A stretch of DNA of 64,000 bases, from positions 18,364,501 to 18,428,500 of the forward strand of contig BSBN01000888.1 of the NCBI GenBank assembly GCA_027924645.1, given 5' to 3'. The notes beneath the pieces are model-generated. The model saw nothing but the letters and a program-made list of their open reading frames with translations. It searched no databases and had not been told where the DNA came from. This stretch comes from Cunninghamia lanceolata (lineage: Eukaryota > Streptophyta > Pinopsida > Cupressales > Cupressaceae). Positions 12,754-22,536 of the stretch are shown in pieces; the stretch's first letter is position 1, and each line of letters opens with the position of its first letter. The position numbers and the translations under genes were made by a program.

Positions 12754-13041
12754 GATGCACTGATGTGCATCAGTCCGGTGGCTATCACAGTCATATCTTG
12801 TGATCCAGACTAATGGGGAGCTGCAACTAAGGGGGAGCAGCTGGTATGATTCTGATGTATGAGAATTGCAAGTATGAGCCCTTTGCCATTGATGTCAAAG
12901 GGGGAGAGAAGACATGTGAAAAATAAGTGGTTGATGATCAAAGGGGGAGCAGTAAAGGAAGAGAAGACATATGAAAAGTTGAAGTTCTTGTCTTAATGGT
13001 TTTTCACATCATATGTTGCCATCAATGACAAAGGGGGAGAT
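12754..13041 (+). promoter_or_regulatory. 3' leader of element A with four polypurine tracts
   Basis: AAGGGGGAG occurs at 12,829, 12,898, 12,941 and 13,031. The last abuts the 3' LTR and is the likely primer for plus-strand DNA. Multiple polypurine tracts before the 3' LTR are known for Sirevirus-type copia elements. The related element also has several C-rich complements of this motif at 51,588-51,780. Bases 12,868-12,906 also resemble the start of the LTR itself. Confidence 0.8.
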
Positions 13042-14336
13042 TGTTGCAAGTATGAGGTGAGCCAGTGTTTTCATTGATGTCAACATACTCATATTGCATT
13101 GACAAGAAGGATTTGATGAGCTGTGTGCTGAGGATATTGAGAAAATTAGCCTCAGTCAGGAACAGTGAAGAACAGTGATGAGAAGAAGGCAAATGTACTG
13201 TATAGGATGAGAACCGGAGGATGCGGATTAAAGGGTTAGTAGATATGAGTCTTGAGATGCTTCAGTTAAGATTTCAGAGGTCCGCATGAAGATCTGAAGG
13301 AGTTGTGGTTGTCGGTATAGAACCGGTTCCGGCAAGTATCCAGAGGTGACAGAAGATCACAAAAAGGTCCGGTGAGGTCCGGAATTGTATTATCCTAATC
13401 TGCGGATTGGACAGCGTGTTTGGGATGTCCTTGTGATGTGTCATCCTGATTTGTGTATGATTTGGAGGTCCAGAAGTACCTCTTGCATTATGACAGTGGC
13501 GACAGACTGTGTTCTTGAAGTTCTGGATGAGGAAGACAAGAGATCCCAGTAAGTAGAGGAAGTGCGGATGTATCCGGACATTCAGACAGGCTTGTGAAGG
13601 TTCTTGGATCATGTTTAGGTTGTGTTGTTGGTCCGCATTGATGGTAGAGCCCGGAATTAAAGTTATTCTTCTGGATGAAGTTCTTGCTCTGTTTAGCCGA
13701 CCGGATGAGTTGTTCATCCTGCAAATGTTCTTATGATGGCCGACCGGATGTGTTATTCATCTTGCGGATACTCCTATGGTTGTTTGCCGACTTAGATGTT
13801 TGTTCCTAAGTCGATGTCTTGTATAAATAACGGTTTGTGAGTTCATTTCAAGGTGTGGTGTGTGGAGATGAGTGTGGTATAGCGAAGAAACGTGCGAAAG
13901 GCAGAGCAGAGATTTTTGGGCTTAATTGGAACTGATCCGGACATGGTAGAGATGTCATTCTCCAGTTCAAGACTGTGATTTTTATCACTTTGTAGACAGT
14001 GTGTCTCCTTGTAGGCAGTGGGCCTCTTTGTGAGCAGTGTGCTCGGGCAGTGAGCCCTTATTGGCATGTGCCATTCATTTTTCTTTATTCTTCTAACAGA
14101 GAATAATTCTTGGGTTAATCACCCCGTGGTTTTTCCCTTAACTGGGTTTTCCACGTCAAAATCTTGGTGTTCAATGTGTTGATGCTTATCTGCTCTTGTG
14201 TTTATGTGTTATGCTTCCATGGATGATTATTTGATATGCTGCTAACTAACAACAAAGAATCAAGTATTTGAAAGAAGAAGAAGTTTTATACAACTGATTC
14301 ACCCCCCCCTCTCAGTTGTATGCCCTAGATCCAACA
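13042..14336 (+). repeat. 3' LTR of element A
   Basis: 1,295 bp, same length as the 5' LTR with about 22 substitutions and no indels by eye. TATAAATA is at 13,822-13,829. It is followed by the AAGAT duplication at 14,337-14,341. Confidence 0.97.
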
Positions 14337-14641
14337 AAGATGACATGTGGATTAAAGGGATTTAAGAAAATTGCTTAAGTCCCATCCTTAAAGGATGTAG
14401 ATGGTACAACTTGAAATCTTCTCATTAATCCCCTTAACCCACTAATAATAGTCCAATTGATCATTCACATTTGATCAATTTATATAATATTAGATGCTTG
14501 AAGTTTTTACAAACTTGTTAAAGATCTATATATTAAATTTGGTCAACATTAGACAAAATCATTCCATTAGCATGATTTTTGTACCTAGGAAAGATGACAT
14601 GTGGATTAAGGGGATTTAATAAAATAAGATTTAGGGGGAAA
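14337..14641. repeat. satellite-like array, right part
   Basis: It resumes the array split by element A. The monomer interrupted at 7,246 continues at 14,342, and aatcattcca recurs at 14,557, which gives a monomer of about 349 bases once the 7,095 inserted bases are removed. The array fades after about 14,641. Confidence 0.82.
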
Positions 14642-15074
14642 AATCATTATTCCTTGTAAACACTTTAAAGTACATCAAGCCACAAAATTTTACATGCCTT
14701 ATACATAAATAAGCCTTACACATTTTGTTAGAAATTTACCCTTTTTGTGTATGTTTTTAGTCTATTTTTTAGTATGTACATGTATTAAAATTACATAGTT
14801 ATATCTTAAATTTTGTAATTTGCATGTATGCTCAAGTTGAATGATGTATGTATGTGTACGTACATCCTAATTTTTCTTTTGAATATAGTCATATATATTT
14901 AACTTATATATTTCTTGTAATTTCTCAACATGTATAATAACTAGTTTTTAATATGTTTATTTATAATTTATATATAGATTCTTGAAAGTTAATTTTGTAC
15001 TTGTTTGTATATTTATATATATGTAGGTTCATAGTTTTTATATCATGGATATTAACTTTGATATTTAGGATTTC
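14642..15074. other. AT-rich sequence, nothing recognised
   Basis: Rich in TATATA and ATGTATGT words. No coding or repeat structure worth naming was seen. Confidence 0.5.
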
Positions 15075-17110
15075 CTCAATGTGCCACCTCCACCCCTTTA
15101 CCTCAACACCCTCCACCTCTACCTCCACCTCAAAACCCCCCACCTCCACTCCCACTTAGATCTAATGAGGATCGCTCGTGAGCTCAAATTAATGACAATA
15201 TTAGATCAATTGAAGAAAAAGTTAGTGCAATTCCAAATGAAGCATTCATGCCACCTCACTTGATGTATAGTGCATCTTTGATGCAAAGCATTGTGAATGC
15301 TATCATGTCCATTGGTGTGGACTTAGATAGATTTTGAATATAGAGAGAGGAGAGGTGATGGTTTTATTCTAATGGACTCTATTACAGGGAGATCCTTTAT
15401 CTGAAAATCACAAAATCCCATTTAGCTCCATATTTTTTTAACCCCATCAACAATCAACCAATTCCCACAAACAAAAAAAAGAATATCAATTAGGTGGTGT
15501 AGACATCTAGATATGACTGCCAGTTTTTGGGATCAGTGGTGGATGGTATTTGATTATCCACCTCATGCTAATTGTGAGATTCCTCTTTGCTTTTTGAGAA
15601 AATTATATGTAGAGTTTGTGATGGGCAAGAAACCCAATTATTTTGATTTTAGATCATTCTAGGGTGTTGGTGGTAACATGCCATAATAGAGGTTAGGGGC
15701 ATGGGTTGATCCCCAATGGCTAGTGCTTTCTCAACCTCTTATCAACCCTACTTTTTCTGCCATTCATACACCCATCCAGCATCGTGCGGTGGTATCTGCA
15801 CTAGGAGCATTGAATGTGCTCTCAGCTAACCTCAATGAGTAGACTTCTAAGATAGCAGTTGGGGTTAGTGGGTGAGACTGTGGAGGAACTGATGGTGGAG
15901 CTAGTCTTAGTACCACTCCACCTACGTTGATGCCTCATATGTGTATGAGTTGTAATTAATTATATTATGGACCTGATCAGGTTGCACCCACTTAAACTGC
16001 ATCTAGACTATCTGATGATATTGATTCATTTGTTGATTTTCTAATTATTGTGGATCACCCTACATATCATTCGACACAAGTATATATACATACATGTTGA
16101 ATTTGTAACAATTTTAAGCAGGCATTTTTAATGAACATATATCAAATAAATTGTAATATTTTAACAATTAAATTGTTTGGTTTAGATGATGGCCATAGGG
16201 ACATTGACATCTTTTGATAGATTTTGTTTTGCATCGACACCTATGCAAGTCAGCCACCCATTTGGGGTATTTTGATTGATTTTTTAAATATATATTAAAT
16301 AATTTTAACTTGATTATAATTCATACTTTAGTCATGAACATGTGTTAAATATTTATGTTGGTTCATTGAATTCATCTAATTTCCACATCAAATCCACCAT
16401 AGGGTGTGTTGAGCATTACTCTATTGTCGGGTGTCTCACATCAGCCACTCATATGCATACTATTTTTAAAAACTATACTTAGAATTTGTATTTTGAATTA
16501 ACTATATCAAACATGCATGTACTTATATTAAAAATATATGTCTATGTAGGTTGACACAACCATGAGTATGGGTATTGAACATCTGAATTATCCAAGCCAA
16601 TTTCAGGAGTTAGATGCATTTTAGGTTGTTTAAAAAAAATTCTATAACCTAATTACACAGGTGCTTTATTTGACCTTGTATGACCTTGTTAGTGACACTT
16701 TTCATCCTATTGATGTCATACCACCTACAACAACACATGCAGAGGAGGATGACAGAGGAGATGAGCAACCTCATATAGTAATTTAAAATTTTGATTTATT
16801 TAAAGTCAATTATATTATACATTGTGAATAACTTGAAGTAAATTTCAATTTAATAGATGTTCATTTATTAAATTCTTTTTCTTCTATAACAAGAGATATG
16901 TCCTATACTAGATCATGAAGAGTAGGTTGTCAAAGGAGATGAGCAACCTCATACAATAATTTTTATGATTTTATAAATAAAATTTTATTAAATCATTTTT
17001 AAACATTTTAAATCCAATTTTGAGTTTCTCTCTCTTTAACAGACTTGTTTAGATCATCCTAGTCCGCGTGGAGTGAAGAAGTCTCTTGATTTTAGTACAT
17101 TTCATGTTTT
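15075..17110 (+). pseudogene. decayed multi-exon coding region of unknown family
   Basis: Several separated stretches read like protein in one direction. They are: a proline-rich block (15,085-15,335) leading to NDNIRSIEEKV and SLMQSIVNAIMSIGVDLDRF; a block at 15,501-15,843 reading MTASFWDQWWMVFDYPPHAN and KLYVEFVMGKKPNYFDFRS with three stops; an exon-like piece ending DDIDSFVDFL and VDHPTYHSTQ just before a GT (16,020-16,080); and shorter pieces near 16,550-16,780 and 17,041-17,110 (TCLDHPSPRGVKKSLDFSTF). Exon-like islands between AT-rich gaps suggest a former intron-containing gene, perhaps a transposase or a plant mobile-domain type protein, but I do not recognise the family. In-frame stops (for example at about 15,175) show it is broken. 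Confidence 0.5.
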
Positions 17111-17686
17111 AGCACGTCCCATGGACTCTATATATATGTTTCAATACATTACATCTACTCTTTATACATGTTTCAATATTTCATGGACTAGATCTATATA
17201 TATTTTTTAGTATTTTCAGTAATTTACACATGTACATTTATGTATTTTAACTTGAACAAATTAGTTATCCTCATGAGACCATATTTTATCAAATGTAAAT
17301 TTCAATATTTTCATACATTATAAATTAGGAGTTAAAAAACAATTTGACACTAATGTTATCTAAGGTCACCACCTTTTTCATTCGCAATAAGGTTCTTATA
17401 GTTAGATTTATGAAATTCAATTACTTATAGTATTGATTAAAAATATAAAATATTCACATGTTTGCAAAAACATAAGCATTTGAAATGTTATCTACTTTAC
17501 ATTTAATTCATAGTCAAAACATTTGATAGTATTAGAATAGGATTAGGAAATTATAAAAATGTGAAGCACATTATATATCATTATTTTGATGCTATACATA
17601 TATTATTTTTAATATATAATCATTAACATCGCATGCATTAATGTAACATATATGTCCAAGTATATAAACCATTCATTAGAACAAAA
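17111..17686. other. AT-rich sequence, nothing recognised
   Basis: No coding pattern, clear repeat or RNA gene was seen. Confidence 0.45.
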
Positions 17687-18278
17687 TGTTAGAAATGAAG
17701 GTGCAAACCAGCCAACAGAAATCTGATTTAAACCTTATTTATGTCCTCCAAACAATGTAGAATCAATGGAGACTGCAACATAAATAAAAAAACCACTACA
17801 CATAAATAACATGCACTAAGAACTAAACACATAGCACAATATGTAACGTGGATAAAACCATTTTTGGTAAAAAAACTCCACCAAGAAAATAGGCTCCAAG
17901 TTGTATTATTCTAAAATATGAGATTACAATATATGCACTTTCGCTCCTTCTTCAGTCTTCAATCTAGTGGCGCTTGTTATTCTCAACTCTACTAAAAAAT
18001 GTAGTACAAATATCCTTACTAAAGTGGGTTGCCTTCTAGGGAAAGAGAACTGATATAATATAAGCCATCAGATCTATGACCTACTCACAAATGGTCTATA
18101 TTTATAATGATAAAATATTAATAGCAGATGAATTAGGATCAGTTACCAGATATAAACATATGACTAAAACAAGATCGTTGCTGATGAAACCTTTCATCCC
18201 TTATTGGTGATTTGCAAACAATATTAGGACTAATTAATTATATAGGATTTACAAGGTTGTGTTGTAACATTCACAACA
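17687..18278 (-). mobile_element. minus-strand LTR (592 bp), remnant
   Basis: It is bounded TG...CA (TGTTAGAAATG at the left, CACAACA at the right). Immediately right of it, the minus strand reads GTAAAATGGGGCA, a polypurine-like tract, as expected just upstream of a 3' LTR. Inside, the minus-strand wording around the ttggtggagttttttta region resembles other plant copia LTRs. No RNase H-like coding sequence follows on the right, so the element is either non-autonomous or truncated. No partner LTR was found in the window. Confidence 0.5.
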
Positions 18279-19149
18279 TGCCCCATTTTACCTGGAAGCA
18301 AAATGAGGACCATGTGTTTTCTTTTGATTTTGTGTGGATTGGTTTGGTTTGTGGGGTGGTATAGGAAAAATATCCTGGGTACTTGAAAGTCAAAATGGAC
18401 AGTACATTTGGGAGAATAATTATGGTTAGTGAAGTGAGCTTGAAAATGAACTAGGGTTGCCTTTTGAATGGCTTGAAAAATCCTTGTATTTTGAATGTTA
18501 TGCAATTTTGGTGAAAATTCAATAGTTGAGTGGATCTGTATGTCATGTTCAATTTTGTTTGCACATATATTGAATTCATGGTTTTATGTTTGTTAGGTCT
18601 TAATATACATTGAGGTTTTATTCACTTTTTTGCATTTGTATCTTAAGTATCAAAACAAAATATACATACCCAGACCCGACAACCTTTTAGGGTACATTTC
18701 ACAAAAGTTGAGTTCCAAAATTGTATGCATAATGTTTGTATTTGTTATACAATTTCAAAGTATGCATACTCAAACCTAAAACAAATTAAATCGAACCTAG
18801 AGAACATAAGTAAAATGATATGCATAAAGGTTTGTATTTAATATTTAGATACATAGTCAGATGCAAAACAAAGGTTGAACATTGTGGACTTCTGTGAGAT
18901 CCATGGTTGTATAAAGGAAATATATGTAATATAAACATAGAGGATACAAAACTAGACTTCAGAATAAATTCAAACATTATGAAATACAGGTGGGGCCTGC
19001 ATGGGTATACAAAATAATTTATGCGAAAACACATCCATAAGACATACAGAGGAGCAAATACAATCTCAGATTTCAAGTAAAGTTAAATCAAGAATAAAGT
19101 CCATTGATACATAAAAAAAAAGAGAAAAGAAAGTCAAAGGTCAAACGTC
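18279..19149. other. non-coding sequence beside an LTR remnant
   Basis: It could be internal sequence of the element whose LTR lies at 17,687-18,278, but no gag or pol motif is visible on either strand. Confidence 0.4.
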
Positions 19150-19440
19150 TTTTTTTATGTATGGTGGTGTGTATGTATCCAAGATGCAAAAGGTAATATA
19201 GTTGGTTTATATACAAAGTTGGAACTAAAAACAATTCAATTCAATTCATTAACCGATGAGGTCTGGCAGTTTGTATGTATGGTACATTTGTATTCAATAT
19301 GCAAAAGGTAATATAGTTGGTTTATATACAAATCCATAACTGAAAGCAATTCCAATTCATTGCATAGACTAATGATGTCTATTTTTGTATATATTTTTTT
19401 TTGTAATAGGTGTGCAAAAGGTATACAAGGTAATATACAA
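19150..19440. repeat. short tandem duplication, ~115 bp unit
   Basis: ATGCAAAAGGTAATATAGTT with the following TGGTTTATATACAAA occurs at 19,184 and 19,299, each preceded by a tgtatgtatgg-type segment. A weaker third copy around 19,412 (tgcaaaaggtatacaagg) suggests a decayed array. Confidence 0.7.
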
Positions 19441-20807
19441 GGTGAAAGCGAAGAAAATTACAAAGGAAAAGAGAACTTACAAAGCTGAATCAAATCGGTA
19501 TTGGGAGGTCGCGGAGGAGAAAAGAAAGTCTGAGGCAAAGAACATCAACTAATAAGATATTTTGAAGTTTTAAAATGATTCTAAAAGAATCTTTTGTGCT
19601 AAAAAGGGAATATGCTTTTTTTTTAAATATTTTGGCAGGCCTTTTCTTCCACCATTGATTCTGTAGAATGAAGGGGAGCTGTTGGTTGGTTTTTGTTGTA
19701 ACCATAGCAAAGGGGGATTCAAGACTATATAATAAACCCTGGTACTTGTATTTTGGACACATAGGAATACACGAATGCATTAAAAGTATACAGGGTATGC
19801 AAGAGAGGTGACTAGAGAATAGTTCTTTGCGCATAGTTGTAGGGAAGGAATTCACCTATTGTTTGTAGTGAGGAGTATGTGGAATGTCCTATCTCCTTTC
19901 TACATCTATAGAAAGCATCTGTAACTATTGATTTTATTATTGATTCATTCAAGAGATTTTGAAGTCATAAAGATATTATAAAATTAGAATGGCTAGCATA
20001 TTAATGAATACAAACATCAACTTTCTACATCTATTCTAGAGTGTCAGTTGATTTAGGTATTCTTAATGTATTTTCCCTTGAAGATTGCAATTCCATATGT
20101 TGATTTGTGAAATTGCTCAAAATTTACATATGAGAATTTAACTACTTTTGGATTGATTACGATAAGTAGACTTATATGCATGAGTAAAAGAGAATTGTAT
20201 GTTAGTTTAATCTTGTTTCTAAACCTTATCTTTTCTCTTTTTTTACCAATGGTATAAATAATTAACATGCACATAGTTATCTTAAGGTGATTGTTATAGA
20301 TTCAAATAAAGACTTTTGAATTACAAAAATCTTCAATAGTTTTTCATATAAATCTGAAGTATAAAGTATGTTTTCATTGAAATTCATGTAAAGCTTTGTA
20401 GTAAAATGGTAAATACATGCAAAGCATTACTAATCATAGTGTAATTTGTACTTATTTGCAAAGAGTAAGTAAATATAGCCAGTATGTGTCCTTAAAATCA
20501 CGTAAGGCCCCTTGAACAAATAGCTCACAACAGACCATTGAACTTTCCAACATAGTTAAGAACTGACTACTAGAGCCTTGAGGTTGAGAATCATCCTTGG
20601 ACAATTCTCCATACCTTCCAAGATAGATTAAGTTCCTTGTGAATTTATCTCATGTTGCTTATGTGTAAAAGCATACATCAACAGTTTTTGGCACTAGAAG
20701 GAAGGCCTGATAAGATTTAGGGTAGACTTTGTGTAAACTGGCTATCAGGATCATATCAACACTTTGCAATTTGAGTGTTCTGACTACAAATATCCCTTCC
20801 TTAAGGA
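19441..20807. other. non-coding flank of the gag-protease element
   Basis: No gene was recognised. Near 20,686-20,712 the text ttttggcactagaaggaagg, preceded by a CATCAACA end, resembles the LTR/internal junction of some plant gypsy elements. I could not support an LTR around it. Confidence 0.4.
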
Positions 20808-20812
20808 TAATC
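20808..20812. repeat. target-site duplication TAATC (left)
   Basis: TAATC precedes the 5' LTR and recurs at 26,247-26,251 directly after the 3' LTR. Confidence 0.93.
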
Positions 20813-21078
20813 TGGTGCAGGAGCACCTACCTGACAGCTGGCCTTCATGAGGCAGTTAGTAGTTTAGGTCTTGTTTGTGTTTCCAAGAAGGTCTGTTAGA
20901 CCAATTGCATGTAATAAGGTCATGCTGATCAGGATAAGATCATGCTGACCAGGCTTTTGCTATTTTTAGCTAGTTAGTTATAACAGCTGTCATGATGTAT
21001 GTTCGGTGGGATCTCCCAGCCGCTTGGAGAGTTCCCAGCCGCTTGGAGTCGGGTCAGTAGTACTCGTAGGAAAGTCTT

Positions 21079-21084
21079 TATAAG
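21079..21084 (+). promoter_or_regulatory. LTR TATA box of element B
   Basis: TATAAG within GTCTTTATAAGCATGAG lies 130 bases upstream of the AATAAA at 21,208-21,213, a normal plant LTR promoter/poly(A) spacing. The same text is at 24,923-24,928 in the 3' LTR. Confidence 0.6.
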
Positions 21085-21207
21085 CATGAGATCGGTTGAT
21101 ATTGCATATACAGACAGATATCATCGATCGGCAGTGTAGTGTTGCATCAAGCAGAGGAGTTGAGTGTTCTGTGTGAGGAACATCATATTGTATTGCATCT
21201 TTGAATC

Positions 21208-21213
21208 AATAAA
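21208..21213 (+). terminator. polyadenylation signal in LTR of element B
   Basis: AATAAA in TTGAATCAATAAAGATCC. The copy in the 3' LTR (about 25,052) would end the genomic transcript, placing the R/U5 boundary near 21,230. Confidence 0.6.
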
Positions 21214-22427
21214 GATCCTGTTTCGTTTTCTGTTGATCTCCTTTGTATAATCGATCTGCTGGTTTGCGTGGCTGCATGGATTTCCTGATCCATTCCACCG
21301 GTTGATCTGTCTGATCGGTGGAATGGCAATGTACATTAGGGTAGGTAGTAGTTTGTTTGTTTGCATGCAGGTGTGCAGGATCGCGGTCAAGAGATGTTGA
21401 AGACCCTAGCATCCTCATGTGCTAGGTCAAGTTGAGAAGTTCAAGTTGATAAACTGGAGTTGGAAGATCACCCTGAGGTTGGATCGGGTCATCCCTGGTG
21501 GATCGGCGAAGGGAGATTTCGCTAAGTGAAGAAGTCTGTTAAAACGGCATCATCAGGATATTTCTGCAAATATCCTGCAGACAGTTCGGACATCGTCATC
21601 CGGATAAGTGGAGAAGATCGGCATGATGTTGTCGATTGCATGAAGTGCAAGTTCGTCGGGGTGATCATCAGCAGGAGGAGCCGAGGAGCGTATCGGCATC
21701 AGGATCATCATATCGGGAGTGCCAAACATCCGCATATCGCGAGTAGATGCGGGAGAGAAAGTTCAGATTTTTCGACTAAGTGTTGAGAAGGTCATCAGGA
21801 TATCGGGTGACATCATCGTCATCAGGATATGACGTCATCGTCATCAGGATATTGAGATATCCCCCCCTGTGCGAGTTTATCCTACCGTCGTAAGGTATGA
21901 AGATATCGGCAGAAGTCCGTGGCAGGAAGTTGTGTTAACATCATCATCAGGAGGTTTCGAAGAGAACCGGATAATTTATATCATGATGCTGTTGCTTGTA
22001 TCGTCGGGCAGTGGAGCATCGAAGGTAAGCTGCTGAAGGTGATCGTCATCAGGATATTTGGGACAACCGGATGTTGAATATCCTGCTGACGAAGGAAGTG
22101 TTGCATATGGTGATGCCGATGGAGTTCGGAGCCCGATGAACAGTGCAACCGGAGGATGTGTGCGCCCGCTGAACATCATGATGATGATGTTAGGAGGAAG
22201 GCGGAGGAGGTGAATAGTAGTCGGCAGGAGGATGTTTGCGAGTGTCCGCAATATGATGATGCTGTTGGTTTTAAGAAACATGATGCTGACAGAGTAAAGC
22301 CGAAATATGATGATGTTGGTGGCTTTAGGAAATATGATGATGATGGCGAAGATGATGATGATGAGGTTGGTCTGCAGACATTCATGCTATATGCGAAGGT
22401 TATAGTGTGGATGCCTCTGCATCATAG

Positions 22428-22440
22428 TGGTATCAGAGCT
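22428..22440 (+). promoter_or_regulatory. primer-binding site of element B
   Basis: TGGTATCAGAGCT lies three bases after the 5' LTR end and is complementary to initiator Met-tRNA. Confidence 0.92.
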
Positions 22441-22536
22441 CAGCAAAAGGTCTGGGCTGTTGTGTGTTAATTCTGTCACCGAAAGGGCAGAGGTAGAGAT
22501 AGAGTTGAGTTGTGTGTTGATTGTGAGGTTGACAAA

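Larger units (their letters stand above)
7247..14336 (+). mobile_element. complete Ty1/copia LTR retrotransposon (element A)
   Basis: The 7,090 bp element has two 1,295 bp LTRs bounded by TG...CA, a Met-tRNA primer site, one intact gag-pol frame, a polypurine tract and 5 bp target duplications. By hand count the LTRs differ at about 22 positions (~1.7%), so it is fairly young. All domains expected for self-mobilisation are present in copia order (gag, protease, integrase, RT, RNase H), so it is a plausible autonomous copy. Four AAGGGGGAG tracts precede the 3' LTR, a feature known from Sireviruses, but I did not assign a lineage. The element at 50,141-62,206 is an older relative. Confidence 0.97.
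20813..22424 (+). repeat. 5' LTR of element B
   Basis: It starts TGGTGCAGGAGCACC and ends GATGCCTCTGCATCA. TATA is at 21,079-21,084 and AATAAA at 21,208-21,213, which implies a short R region and an unusually long U5 of about 1.2 kb. The U5 is packed with (R)TCATCAGGATAT-like words and GATGATGATG runs. A 22 bp stretch near 21,806-21,835 is duplicated here but not in the 3' LTR. Confidence 0.92.

Noticed and set aside
20686..20712. LTR/internal junction-like text (ttttggcactagaaggaagg) left of element B
   Set aside because: It recalls some gypsy leaders, but no LTR pair, gag or other support was found nearby.
22156..22470. Open frame of ~100 codons in the LTR of element B rich in Asp and repeats
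   Set aside because: It lies within the LTR leader and reflects GATGATG repeats; it appears in both LTRs and has no domain or independent start signal.
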